41,776 bases of DNA. Origin: Bacteroides sp. (GTDB lineage Bacteria; Bacteroidota; Bacteroidia; Bacteroidales; Bacteroidaceae). The notes below the pieces were generated by a model, which worked only from the letters and a program-made list of their open reading frames with translations, was not told the DNA's origin and ran no database searches. Where the stretch lies: assembly GCA_021203515.1 (NCBI GenBank), contig JAJQAY010000020.1:1-41776 (forward strand), read 5' to 3'. This document shows positions 10,170 through 20,116 of this stretch, piece after piece. How positions within the stretch are numbered: position 1 is the stretch's first letter; each line of letters begins with the position of its first letter. A program made the position numbers and the translations under genes.

Positions 10170-12275
10170 CTGTATCCGTTTGCGGTCGGTGTCCACGCTA
10201 AGTATCTTCACGCGGACATGCTGGTGGATGGAGACGATTTCGTTGGGGTCTGATACAAATCTCTGGGCAAGCTGGGAGAGGTGTATCAATCCGTTTTCCT
10301 TAATACCTATGTCGACGAAGGCGCCGAAGTTGGTGATATTGCCCACAATGCCCGGAAGCTCCATTCCTATGCGCAGGTCGTTGATGGTGCGTATATTCTT
10401 GTCGAATTCGAAAATCCGGATAGGGCCGCGCGGGTCACGTCCGGGTTTCTCCAGCTCTTGCAAGATGTCCTTCAAGGTCGGCATTCCTACGGTGGGAGAG
10501 AGGTAACGCTCCGGCTGTATTTTCAATCGCATCTCTTTGTTGGCAATCAGTTCCGCAACGCTGCATCCCAGGTCTTTGGCCATCTGCTCCACGATATGGT
10601 AACTTTCGGGATGCACGGCGGTATTGTCCAGCGGGTTCTTGGCCTCCGGAATGCGCAGGAACCCGGCACACTGCTCAAATGCCTTGGCACCCATGCGGGG
10701 AACTTTCATTAATTCCTTGCGGGAGGCGAACGCTCCGTTTTCGGCACGGTAGTTCACGATGTTCTGCGCCAATTGCGGGCCGAGCCCCGATATATACGTC
10801 AGCAGATGGCTGCTTGCCGTGTTCAGGTTCACGCCTACCAGGTTCACGCAGTTCTCTACTGTCTGGTCGAGCGATTTCTTCAGTTTAGTCTGGTCTACAT
10901 CATGCTGATATTGTCCCACACCGATGGATTTAGGATCTATCTTTACAAGCTCCGCCAGCGGGTCCATCAGTCGCCGGGCAATGGAAACAGCACCGCGCAC
11001 AGTGACATCGTATTCCGGAAACTCGTCCCGCGCAATCTTGGAGGCCGAATAGATAGACGCTCCCTGCTCGCTGACGATGAATACCTGCACCTCCCTGTTG
11101 AACGTCTGCCGTTTCAGGAAGTCTTCCGTTTCGCGGCTTGCCGTGCCGTTGCCGATGGCGACAGCCTCTATCTTATAGGCCTCAATCATCTTTTGCAGTT
11201 TCGAGAAAGCCTCCTGCGGCTTGTTCACCGGAGGGTGCGGATAGATGTTCTCGTTGTGCAGCAGATTGCCCTGTGCATCAAGGCAGACCACCTTGCAGCC
11301 GGTGCGGAAACCGGGATCTATTCCCATCACCCGCTTCTGTCCCAGCGGCGAAGCGAACAGCAGTTGGCGCAGGTTTTCGGCAAAGACACGTATCGCCTCT
11401 TCGTCGGCACGCTCCTTGCTCTGTGCGGCAAACTCGGTTTCGATGGAAGGCTTCAGCAGACGCTTGTAAGCATCCTGAACAGCTTCCGCCATCTGTTTTC
11501 CGCAGGCGTTGTTGCTACGTACAAACAACCTTTCCAAGCGTTCCGTACTTTCTTCATCGTCCGGACTGATGCTGACTTTGAGGAACCCCTCCGCCTCGGC
11601 ACGGCGGATGGCGAGCAGGCGGTGCGAACTGCAACGTTTCAGCGGCTCGGCATAATCAAAGTAATCCCTGTATTTGGCAACTTCTTCCTCTTTGCCTTTC
11701 ACCACTTTGGCGGTCAGCATGACTTGGCGTGCAAAAGCACTGCGCAGGGTGTTTCGTGCGCGTTCGTCCTCGCTCACCTGCTCGGCAATGATGTCACGGG
11801 CACCCTTCAGGGCATCGTTTTCATCCTTTACGTCACCTTTCACGAAGTCGGCGGCACGCAGTTCCGGATGAGGTTCCCGTTGCAGCATCAACAAGATGGC
11901 AAGCGGTTCCAGACCCTTCTGGCGGGCGGCTTCCGCGCGTGTTTTCCGTTTCGGTTTGTAGGGCAGGTAAATATCTTCGAGGACGGTGTTGTCCCATGTC
12001 CCTTCAATGCGCTTTTGCAGTTCGGGCGTCAACTTTCCCTGTTCCTGAATGGTACTGAGGATAGTTTCTTTTCGCTTGGCGGTTTCATTTAGTTTATCGA
12101 AGTGCGTCTGGATGGCTTCAATTTGCACTTCGTCCGGTCCGCCTGTCATCTCTTTTTGGTAGCGGCTGATAAATGGAATGGTTGCCCCATCGTTGAGCAA
12201 GGTTAGGGTTTGTCCGATTTGTTTCTCCGAGATGCCGAGAGCGGCGGCTATCATGTTTTGAAAAACTGACTTCAT
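10137..12275 (-). CDS. tex: Tex-family RNA-binding transcription accessory protein
   Basis: A 712-residue protein with the full Tex architecture: N-terminal Tex helical domain, a YqgF/RuvC-like RNase H fold starting at VMGIDPGFRTGCKVVCLD (about residue 315), helix-hairpin-helix repeats around NTASSHLLTYISGLGPQLAQN and VPRMGAKAFEQCAGFLRI, and a C-terminal S1 RNA-binding domain (GMELPGIVGNITNFGAFVDIG onward). Tex binds nucleic acid and the transcription machinery, and is implicated in gene expression and RNA turnover. Length is slightly shorter than typical (about 750) but all domains are present. It ends in TGA and overlaps the CPBP gene tail to tail by 33 bases. The 439-residue open frame on the opposite strand (10773-12092) is a shadow. 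Confidence 0.96.
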   Translation of the reverse strand: MKSVFQNMIAAALGISEKQIGQTLTLLNDGATIPFISRYQKEMTGGPDEVQIEAIQTHFDKLNETAKRKETILSTIQEQGKLTPELQKRIEGTWDNTVLEDIYLPYKPKRKTRAEAARQKGLEPLAILLMLQREPHPELRAADFVKGDVKDENDALKGARDIIAEQVSEDERARNTLRSAFARQVMLTAKVVKGKEEEVAKYRDYFDYAEPLKRCSSHRLLAIRRAEAEGFLKVSISPDDEESTERLERLFVRSNNACGKQMAEAVQDAYKRLLKPSIETEFAAQSKERADEEAIRVFAENLRQLLFASPLGQKRVMGIDPGFRTGCKVVCLDAQGNLLHNENIYPHPPVNKPQEAFSKLQKMIEAYKIEAVAIGNGTASRETEDFLKRQTFNREVQVFIVSEQGASIYSASKIARDEFPEYDVTVRGAVSIARRLMDPLAELVKIDPKSIGVGQYQHDVDQTKLKKSLDQTVENCVNLVGVNLNTASSHLLTYISGLGPQLAQNIVNYRAENGAFASRKELMKVPRMGAKAFEQCAGFLRIPEAKNPLDNTAVHPESYHIVEQMAKDLGCSVAELIANKEMRLKIQPERYLSPTVGMPTLKDILQELEKPGRDPRGPIRIFEFDKNIRTINDLRIGMELPGIVGNITNFGAFVDIGIKENGLIHLSQLAQRFVSDPNEIVSIHQHVRVKILSVDTDRKRIQLTMIGVEQDN

Positions 12276-12356
12276 CTTTATTTTTTATATTTAATAAATT
12301 AGGCGCCAAAAGTACGAAAATCTATCATCTTTTCTCTCTTTTTATGAGTTTTATTG

Positions 12357-12364
12357 TATATTTG
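12357..12364 (+). promoter_or_regulatory. Candidate -7 box for the histidine kinase gene
   Basis: TATATTTG matches TAnnTTTG and is 21 bases before the ATG at 12386. There is no clean TTTG at -33. Confidence 0.5.
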
Positions 12365-12385
12365 TGCCCATAACAGAGGAACTAA

Positions 12386-14298
12386 ATGGGGGTGTCCAAA
12401 CGCATACTATATAAATTATTGCCCTGCCTTGTGGCGCTTTTTCTTTTTATTCAGCCTGTCTTCTCCATGACAGGTGAACATCCCGTACTCATAATCAGTT
12501 CCTATAATCCCGATTCACGTCAGACTTCGGGAAACATTTCCGATTTTATGGAAGAGTTCCAGCGTTTGGGCGGCAGGCGTGGAGTTTCATTAGAAAACCT
12601 GAATTGTAAGAGCTTCTCCGAGTCTCCGTTGTGGAAGGGGAGAATGGCTGATTTATTGTCTAAATATAAAGGTGGCAATGAACCGGCTCTCACTATACTT
12701 ATCGGACAGGAAGCCTGGGCGGCCTATCTGTCGCTGGAAGACTCCGTTCGTGGAAATGCTCCGGTGATGCCGGCATTGGCTAGCCGCAATGTAATCCGTT
12801 TGCCGGAGCCTGATACTGACCTGAAGTCATGGATGCCCGAGTCTTTGGATTTCTTCGATGATTTTCCCAATACTCCTGTTAAGAGCGGATTTGTTTACGA
12901 ATATGACGTTGTTGCCAATATTCAATTAATAAAGAAACTGTACCCCGATATTCAGAATATAGCTTTTGTTTCCGACAACAGTTATGGCGGTGTCACCTTG
13001 CAGGCACATGTGATAGAGCAGATGGAGAAGTTTCCGGAGCTAAATCTTATTCTGCTGGACGGGCGTGTCAACACTATCTATACCATCAGCGACAAACTGC
13101 ATGCGTTGCCTCCCCATACTGCTTTGCTGATGGAAACCTGGCGCGTAGATATGAACGATGACTATTTCATGCGTAATGCCACGTATGCCATGATGGAAGC
13201 GGCTCCCGAATTGCCGGTATTCTCCATTACCTCGGTAGGGATTGGTTATTGGGCTGTCGGTGGAATTGTTCCTGCTTATCGTGCTTTGGGGAAGGATATG
13301 GCTCGACAGGCTATCCGTGTGTTGGAAAATCCTCTGGACGGCGAGGTAGAAATCATTTCCAACGAAGTAATGTTGGACGATAAGATTGTGAAGGACAAGA
13401 AACTGGATATCTCTTTTCTTCCCGATCCGGTCAAGTTGGTGAATGTAATTCCCTCTTTTTATGAGCAATATAAATATCAGATATGGGTATTGTTTACTAT
13501 TCTGATTATCTTGCTGGCGGGATTGTTCATTTCACTTTATTTCTACTACCATACCAAGAAGCTGAAAGATGAACTGGAAGTTTCCGAAGCGGTCCTGCGT
13601 GAAGCCAAAGACCGGGCTGAGGAGTCCAATCGGTTGAAGAGTGCATTCCTTGCCAATATGAGTCATGAGATACGTACCCCGCTGAATGCGATTGTCGGCT
13701 TCTCGGATGTGCTGTCGGCCGGTGACAGTTCGATAGAAGAGCAACGGGGTATTTCGATATAATAAGAACTAATTCCGATTTGCTTCTCCGGTTAATCAAT
13801 GATATTCTGGACGTGTCGCGCCTGGAAGCCGACCGCGTTACCTTTACATTAGAGAAATGCGATGTGGTGCAGGTCGTCCGGCAGGCTTTGACCTCTGTGA
13901 TGAAGGCACGACAGTCCACTAATCAAATGGTATTTGAAAGTGAAGAACCTGCGCTCGAAATGCGTACCGACGTTCAGCGCCTGCAGCAGGTGGTTATCAA
14001 TCTGCTTTCCAATGCCGACAAATTTACGAAAGACGGTCTCATCACCCTGAAGCTCGAACTGGACGAGAACCACAGGATGGCCATCTTCTCGGTGTCGGAT
14101 ACCGGTTGCGGCATACCGCTGGAGAAGCAAGGTCTGGTTTTCGAACGGTTTGAAAAGCTGAATGAATATGCACAGGGAACGGGACTCGGCTTGTCCATCT
14201 GCAAACTGATTGTTGAAAAGTGGGGCGGAAAGATATGGATAGATGCCGCCTATGCCGAAGGGGCCCGTTTCGTCTTTACCCATCCGTTGGATTTATAA
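12386..14298 (+). pseudogene. Sensor histidine kinase with periplasmic binding-protein-like sensor, frameshifted
   Basis: A membrane histidine kinase. It has an N-terminal signal or anchor segment (about residues 10-28) and a periplasmic domain of about 330 residues that resembles ABC-type solute-binding proteins (it opens [16 protein letters not shown]). A transmembrane helix (about 372-394) leads to a HisKA domain with the phospho-acceptor in MSHEIRTP (H427). The ATPase domain has the N box VINLLSNADKF, G1 VSDTGCGIP, F box FERFEKL and G2 GTGLGLSICK. The frame breaks in the G-run 13746-13749: one more G restores [21 protein letters not shown]. Corrected length is 637 residues. No response regulator is adjacent. 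The lesion falls between HisKA and the ATPase domain, so as written the kinase would be dead. The 5'-nucleotidase gene starts 12 bases downstream. Confidence 0.9.
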
Positions 14299-14310
14299 AA
14301 GTATAAAAAT

Positions 14311-16056
14311 ATGAAAAGAGTAAGTTGTTTCTTGGTATGGGCATTGCTTCTGCTGAGCGTAAGTGTGGCGCAGGAAAGGGAAGTAAAGTTGAAAATAGTA
14401 CAGACCAGTGACGTACACGGAAATTATTATCCTCATGACTTCATCCTGCAACGCGATGCTGCGGGCAGTCTGGCGCGTGTGCATGCATTCGTACAAAAGG
14501 AGCGTGAGGTGTATAAAGACAATCTGATATTGCTGGACAACGGCGACATTCTGCAAGGACAACCTACGGTTTATTATTATAACTATGTTGATACGGTGTC
14601 GCCCCACGTGGCTGCCGAAATGTTGAATTTCATGGGCTATGATGCCGGAAACATGGGAAACCACGATGTAGAGACGGGGCGCGCTGTCTTCGACCGTTGG
14701 GCGCGCGAGTGCCACGCACCTGTGTTGGGTGCCAATATCATCAACACGGCTACGGGCCAAACCCACTTCAAGCCTTATGTAGTGCTGGAACGCGACGGGG
14801 TAAAGGTCGTGGTTCTGGGCATGATTACTCCTGCCATTCCCGTGTGGTTGTCCGAGAACCTGTGGCGGGGATTGCGTTTTGACGATATGGAAGATACGGC
14901 ACGCAAGTGGATGAAGATAATCCGCGAGAAGGAAAACCCCGATTTGGTAATCGGCATGTTCCATGCCGGACAGGATGCCCTGCTGATGGGTGGCAAATAT
15001 CGGGAGAACGCTTCGCTGGACGTAGTCCGCAATGTGCCGGGATTTGACATTGTATTGATGGGACACGACCATGCCCGCGAGTGCAAGAAGGTGCAAAATG
15101 TGGCCGGAGACTCCGTATTGGTAATAGACCCTGCCAGCAACGGCATCGTAGTGAGCAATGTGGATGTTACCCTGAAACTGCGCGACGGCAAAGTCGTGGA
15201 CAAGAAGATTGACGGAGTACTGACCGAGGTCAAGGACTACGGCATCAGCGACGAATTTATGAAACACTTTGCACCGCAATATGCTACGATACAGAACTTC
15301 GTATCCAAGAAGATAGGCCATCTTTCGCAGACCATCTCCACACGTCCAGCCTATTTCGGTTCGTCGGCTTTCGTCGACCTCATCCATACGTTGCAGATGG
15401 ACATCAGCGGTGCGGAGCTTTCGTTGGCCGCTCCTCTGTCTTACGATACGCAGATTAAGGAAGGCGATATCTATGTGAACGATATGTTCAACTTGTACAA
15501 GTACGAAAACATGCTCTACACGATGAGGCTTTCGGGCAAGGAAGTACGCGATGCTCTGGAGATGTCCTACGACCTTTGGACAAACCGTATGCAGTCTCCC
15601 GACGACCATCTTCTCCTGTTCCGCGACAAGCCTCGCCAAGGGGCGGCAGACAGGGCTTCTTTTAAGAATTTCAGTTTTAACTTCGACTCGGCGGCAGGCA
15701 TCATCTATATGGTGGACGTCACGAAGCCCGAGGGCGAAAAGGTAACCATCCTCAGCATGGCCGACGGCACTCCGTTCGACATGAACAAGACGTACAAGGT
15801 TGCATTGAACTCTTATCGTGGCAACGGCGGCGGCGAGTTGCTGACAAATGGTGCCGGAATACCTCAGGATAAATTGGCGGAGCGCATCATCACTTCCACC
15901 GACAAGGACTTGCGCTACTACCTGATGCAGTATATCGAACAAAAGAAGGAGATTGAGCCGCGTGCGCTCGGCCAGTGGAAGTTTATTCCCGAAGAGTGGA
16001 CCGTGCCGGCTGCCAAACGCGATTATGAGTATCTGTTTGGTGAAAAGCCGGAATAA
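14311..16056 (+). CDS. UshA-like 5'-nucleotidase / 2',3'-cyclic phosphodiesterase
   Basis: A 581-residue exported metallophosphoesterase with a signal peptide (VSCFLVWALLLLSVSVAQ). The dinuclear metal site is visible in order: QTSDVHGNYYP, LLDNGDILQGQP, GNMGNHDVETG, GMFHAGQD and VLMGHDHARE. The C-terminal nucleotide-specificity domain (about 320-560) includes GNGGGELLTNG. Family members hydrolyse nucleotides or cyclic nucleotides in the periplasm for scavenging. It lies 12 bases after the histidine kinase gene and is probably in the same operon. The 549-codon minus-strand frame beneath it is a shadow. Confidence 0.93.
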   Translation: MKRVSCFLVWALLLLSVSVAQEREVKLKIVQTSDVHGNYYPHDFILQRDAAGSLARVHAFVQKEREVYKDNLILLDNGDILQGQPTVYYYNYVDTVSPHVAAEMLNFMGYDAGNMGNHDVETGRAVFDRWARECHAPVLGANIINTATGQTHFKPYVVLERDGVKVVVLGMITPAIPVWLSENLWRGLRFDDMEDTARKWMKIIREKENPDLVIGMFHAGQDALLMGGKYRENASLDVVRNVPGFDIVLMGHDHARECKKVQNVAGDSVLVIDPASNGIVVSNVDVTLKLRDGKVVDKKIDGVLTEVKDYGISDEFMKHFAPQYATIQNFVSKKIGHLSQTISTRPAYFGSSAFVDLIHTLQMDISGAELSLAAPLSYDTQIKEGDIYVNDMFNLYKYENMLYTMRLSGKEVRDALEMSYDLWTNRMQSPDDHLLLFRDKPRQGAADRASFKNFSFNFDSAAGIIYMVDVTKPEGEKVTILSMADGTPFDMNKTYKVALNSYRGNGGGELLTNGAGIPQDKLAERIITSTDKDLRYYLMQYIEQKKEIEPRALGQWKFIPEEWTVPAAKRDYEYLFGEKPE

Positions 16057-16068
16057 TCACTATCTTTG
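16036..16068 (+). promoter_or_regulatory. Bacteroides-type promoter upstream of the His-rich protein/TonB receptor genes
   Basis: TTTG (16036-16039), 21 bases, then TATCTTTG (16061-16068). It overlaps the 3' end of the nucleotidase gene and would start transcription about 110 bases before the GTG at 16188. A second TATCTTTG at 16141-16148 lies closer to the gene but lacks a matching -33 element. Confidence 0.55.
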
Positions 16069-16187
16069 CAGGCACAAAATAAAATACCGTGAATTCGACG
16101 ATATAAAATATATTGAAATACTATCGTCATATCAAAGTTGTATCTTTGCATCGAAATCATATTAAATGTAGAAACGGGTATTAGGAC

Positions 16188-16526
16188 GTGAAAAGATTGA
16201 GGAAAATTATAGGCGCATTGGCTTTGCTGGTACTCTTTGTGGGGTATGAGGCAAGCGTCACGGCGTTCACTCACGTCCACTACGTCAACGGGGTGCTGGT
16301 GGCCCACTCTCACCCGTTTCACGGCAAGCATACCCACACCAAGTCGGAACTGATTGTTATCGGTTGCCTTGCCACGTTCCACTCTCCCGAAATTGATGTG
16401 CACGAGGATTTACATCCGATGCGTGTATTGCTGAGGGTGATGGAAACTCCGGCGGTGACTCCTGCATTGAAGGGTGAATCCGTCCGTGGACTTTCTCTCC
16501 GGGCACCTCCCGTTTTTGCCGCGTAA
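16188..16526 (+). CDS. Small histidine-rich exported protein, possible metal binder
   Basis: A 112-residue protein beginning at GTG. Its N-terminus is a signal peptide or anchor (LRKIIGALALLVLFVGYEASVTA), followed by a strikingly His-rich stretch: FTHVHYVNGVLVAHSHPFHG then KHTHTK, seven histidines plus others nearby within about 30 residues. I do not recognise a named family with certainty. The His cluster and the position 342 bases upstream of a TonB-dependent receptor with a CxxC-containing plug suggest handling of a transition metal. The ORF ends at 16526 and is followed at once by a 22-bp tandem array. The function is inference. Confidence 0.7.
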   Translation: MKRLRKIIGALALLVLFVGYEASVTAFTHVHYVNGVLVAHSHPFHGKHTHTKSELIVIGCLATFHSPEIDVHEDLHPMRVLLRVMETPAVTPALKGESVRGLSLRAPPVFAA

Positions 16527-16530
16527 GCGG

Positions 16531-16640
16531 AATTGCCTCGTGTTTGCTCTTGAAACGCCTCGCGTTTTGTGAGTAAATGCCCGGACTTTTCATATGAAAT
16601 GCCCGGTGTATCTCCGTGCAATTCCCGGCCTTTTTCAACT
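16531..16640. repeat. Five-unit 22-bp tandem array (array C)
   Basis: Units start at 16531, 16553, 16575, 16597 and 16619, exactly 22 bp apart. The conserved core is AAATGCCCGG (variants AATTGCCTCG, AAACGCCTCG, CAATTCCCGG); the remaining 12 bases vary. It begins 4 bases after the stop of the His-rich protein gene and lies within the 341-bp gap before the TonB receptor. Confidence 0.8.
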
Positions 16641-16680
16641 CCCATTATTTAGGCCAATCAGTAGTTAAATGATAATTTAG

Positions 16681-16794
16681 GAGTTAAGGAGTTAAGAAGT
16701 TAAGGAGTTAAGCCAATAGTTCCGTCTATCATTTAGGTTTCATTACTCAAGGCTATCGGCTTAACTCCTTAACTTCTTAACTCCTTTAACTCCT
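16681..16794. repeat. Long palindrome of GAGTTAAG octamer repeats
   Basis: Bases 16687-16714 and 16758-16785 form a perfect 28-bp inverted repeat with a 43-base loop; pairing continues outward past a one-base bulge. Each arm is a tandem of GAGTTAAG/AAGTTAAG octamers. It fills most of the remaining gap before the TonB receptor gene (start 16868). A related element lies at 25173-25316. Confidence 0.85.
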
Positions 16795-16867
16795 CGGGCT
16801 TCGCCCCGCTAAATTCCCATTTGAACTCCTGATTAGCATTATTTGTATAAATTAAAATGCTGATAGA

Positions 16868-19166
16868 ATGAAACACTATATATTGGCGCTGGTACTTGCT
16901 ATGGTGAGTATCAGTGCAGCCGTTGCCGTCAATCCGATTAGGGAAGGCAACATGATTTCCGGCCATGTCATTGTGAAAGGTACGGAAGAGAACATACCGT
17001 ATGCCACTATTCTGATTGTGGGGGACGGGCGAGGAACCGTCTCCAACGAAGAGGGTCAGTTCCAGTTCCGAAACCTCGCTGCCGGCAAGTATAAACTGCG
17101 TGTGTCTGCGGTAGGATACCGGACGCAGGAGAAAGAAATTACGGTGAACAAAGACTTCACCGCCGTGGTACACTTCCAGATGGAGGAGGAGACCTTCATG
17201 ACGGACGAAGTGGTGGTGTCCGCCAACCGCAACGAGGTGAGCCGCAAGGAGGCCCCTGTGGTGGTGAATGTGATGAGCACGAAGCTCTTCGAAATGGCGA
17301 ACTCCACCGACCTCGCCAAGACGCTCAATTATCAGTCGGGGCTCCGCGTGGAGAACAACTGCCAGAACTGCGGCTTCCCCCAGGTGCGCATCAACGGACT
17401 GGAAGGCCCTTACTCGCAAATCCTGATAAACAGCCGTCCCATCATCAGCGCCCTGAGCTGGGTGTATGGACTGGAACAAATCCCGGTGAACATGATTGAA
17501 CGTGTGGAAGTGGTGCGCGGCGGCGGTTCGGCCCTGTTCGGAGCCAATGCGGTGGGCGGAACGATTAACATTATCACAAAAGACCCGGTGAACAACTCCT
17601 TCCAGGTGTCGAGCATGTTCTCCAATATGGACGGCAAGTCGTGGGAACAATACATGGGCGGCAATGTCTCTATGGTTGCCGCAGACAATTCCTACGGCAT
17701 CGCTCTCTACGAAAGCTACCGCAACCGCAATCCCTACGACCGCGACGGCGACGGCTTCTCTGAACTGGGCAAGCTGAACATGAATACCTTCGGCTTCCGA
17801 GCCTACTATCGCCCCACGCATTTCAGCCGCATCAACCTGGAGTATCACACCACGAACGAGCTTCGTCGTGGCGGCAACAAGTTCGACCTGCAACCGCACG
17901 AAACCGACATCACCGAGCAGACCCGCCACATCATCAACAGCGGCGGCATCAGCTACGACCAGTTCTGGAACGAATACAAGCATAAACTTTCCGTCTACAC
18001 TTCCGTGCAGCACACCGACCGCAACAGCTACTACGGCGCACAGAAAGACGAGAACGCCTATGGCAAGACCAACGACCTGACGTGGGTGGCCGGCGGCATG
18101 TATGTGGGCAATATGGAGGACTGCTTCTTTGCGCCCGCCACCTTCACCGGCGGCCTGGAGTATCAGGACAACTCCCTGCACGACGTCATGACGGGCTATC
18201 ATCGCGATATGCAGCAGGATGTCCGCATTGCCAGTGCCTTTGTTCAGAACGAGTGGAAGATGAACGTGCTGACGATGCTCGTAGGCGCCCGCCTGGACAA
18301 GCACAACCTGATAGACAAACTGATATTCAGTCCCCGCATCAACCTGCTCTATCGGCCGAGCGACGACTTCCAGGCACGCCTGACGTACTCCACAGGCTTC
18401 CGTGCCCCGCAAGCCTACGACGAAGACCTGCACGTCACGGCTGTGGGTGGCGAAGGCGTACAAATCAAGTTGGCGGACAATCTGCGCGAAGAGCGTTCCA
18501 ACAGTTACAGCGGTTCCGTGGACTGGACCGCCCACCTGGGACACTGGCAGGCAAACATCCTCGTAGAAGGCTTCTACACCGACCTGCGCCATGTGTTCGT
18601 GCTCGAAGATATGGGCAAGAATGACGTGGGCGATGTCATCAAGGAGCGTCGCAACGGTAACGGTGCACGTGTCTACGGTGTCAATCTGGACGGCAAGATA
18701 GCCCACGGCAAGGAGGCGCAGCTTCAACTCGGATTTACGGCACAGCGCAGCCGCTACACCCGCGAGGAGGTTTGGACGCAAGTGGACGGCCAGGATCTGA
18801 CCACCAAACGTATGCCGCGCACCCCCGATTATTACGGTTATTTCACCTTCTCTTCCGCCCCGCTGAAGAACTTCGATTTCTCCCTGTCCGGCACCTATAC
18901 GGGCAAGATGATTGTGCCCCACTATGCCGGATACATCGAAAAGGACCGCATGGAAAACAGCCCTCCAGTTCTTCGACCTCAACCTGAAGCTGAACTACAC
19001 CTTCGTGCTGCACGACCACATCAAATTTCAACTGAACACCGGTGTGCAGAATATCTTCAACAGCTTTCAGAAGGATTTGGATAAAGGAGAGTTTCGCGAT
19101 GCCGGTTATTTCTACGGCCCGACCCAACCGAGAACCTTCTTTGTTGGGTTTAAAATCATGAATTAA
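16868..19166 (+). pseudogene. TonB-dependent outer membrane receptor, frameshifted near the C-terminus
   Basis: An outer membrane beta-barrel receptor for energised uptake. Parts in order: signal peptide (YILALVLAMVSISAAVAV); a carboxypeptidase-regulatory-like domain (MISGHVIVKGTEENIPYATI onward, about 30-110); a plug domain with ENNCQNCGFPQVRINGLEGP and IERVEVVRGGGSALFGANAV; then the barrel. The frame breaks near 18950-18975: the upstream frame runs to a false stop at 19084, while the true C-terminus (FFDLNLKLNYTFVLHDH to the terminal aromatic-rich FFVGFKIMN) continues in another frame to 19166. Removing one base gives 765 residues. The last strand is required for barrel assembly, so the product as written would not insert. 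The His-rich neighbour and the CxxC plug motif suggest a metal or metal-chelate substrate. Large minus-strand frames here are shadows. Confidence 0.9.
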
Positions 19167-19226
19167 AGAATTTTAGAACAGTTTTCCGGAGAATAATTTT
19201 ACATTTGCCACCTAAACACAGATTAC

Positions 19227-20105
19227 ATGGATAAACAGAACATACGGAATGTGGATATATCCAACATCCAACATTTATCAATGGTTGATTTCATCGGGAG
19301 CGATTTTGCCATCTTCGATGATATAAAGGATATGTCCTTAAATTCTTTCCCCACCCGCCTGAATGCGGCCTGCCTGGCTGTGTGCAACAAGGGGTGGGGC
19401 CGGATGAAAATAAATCTTCAGGAATACGAGATGCGCGAAGGTATGCTCTGCATCATACTCCCCGACCAGATAGTGCAGCGGGGTGAATCTTCTCCCGACT
19501 TTGCAGGTAGCTTTATTGCCGTGTCCAAAGATTTTATGGACGTGGTGATACCTACTATGCAGCAACTCTTCCCCCTGTTTTTCCTGATAAAGGAGCGCCC
19601 TTGCGTGGAAATCACTCCCGAGGAGTTGCAGTCGTTTCAGGAGTACCATTCCTTCCTGTGGAGCAAAGTGAAGTTGAAGGATAATCCTTACCGCAAAGAG
19701 ATTACGCAAGGATTGTTGCTGGCGCTTTTCTACGAGATATACAACATCTATCAGGGGCACGTGACGCAGGAACGTCTGCCCAAGAGCCGCAAGGAAGACC
19801 TGTTCGAACGCTTCATCCGCGCCATCTCCGAGTGCTATAAAGAGGAGCGGAGCGTGTCTTTCTATGCCGACAAGATGCTCCTCACGGCGAAGCATCTTTC
19901 TGCGGTTGTCAAGGAGGTGAGCGGCAAGACGGCGGGCGAGTGGATTGACAGTCTGGTCATTCTGGAAGCGAAAGCTCTGTTGAAGTCCTCCGAGTTGAGC
20001 ATTCAGGAGGTGGCGGACGAGTTGCACTTTGCCAACCAGTCTTTCTTTGGCAAATACTTTAAGCATCACACGGGGATGTCCCCCAAAGAATATCGCAAGC
20101 AATAA
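19227..20105 (+). CDS. AraC-family transcriptional regulator
   Basis: A 292-residue cytoplasmic regulator. The N-terminal part (about 1-180) is a cupin-like ligand-binding domain, and the C-terminal 100 residues form the double helix-turn-helix DNA-binding domain. The second helix-turn-helix is recognisable in LSIQEVADELHFANQSFFGKYFKHHTGMSP as the conserved A-x-E-L-x-F-x-x-x-S-x-F-x-x-x-F-K pattern, ending in PKEYRK. It lies 60 bases downstream of the TonB receptor and just before the creatininase-family gene. It is a candidate regulator of either; the effector is unknown. Confidence 0.92.
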   Translation: MDKQNIRNVDISNIQHLSMVDFIGSDFAIFDDIKDMSLNSFPTRLNAACLAVCNKGWGRMKINLQEYEMREGMLCIILPDQIVQRGESSPDFAGSFIAVSKDFMDVVIPTMQQLFPLFFLIKERPCVEITPEELQSFQEYHSFLWSKVKLKDNPYRKEITQGLLLALFYEIYNIYQGHVTQERLPKSRKEDLFERFIRAISECYKEERSVSFYADKMLLTAKHLSAVVKEVSGKTAGEWIDSLVILEAKALLKSSELSIQEVADELHFANQSFFGKYFKHHTGMSPKEYRKQ

Positions 20106-20116
20106 CTTATAATAGT

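Noticed and set aside
10773..12092. 439-codon plus-strand open frame
   Set aside because: Antisense shadow of tex; no family features.
14293..15942. 549-codon minus-strand open frame
   Set aside because: Antisense shadow of the 5'-nucleotidase gene, whose metal-site motifs are all present on the + strand.
16769..18982. 737-codon open frame on the minus strand
   Set aside because: It lies antisense to the TonB receptor, which has clear domain motifs. The antisense product shows no recognisable motif; it arises from codon bias in GC-rich coding DNA.
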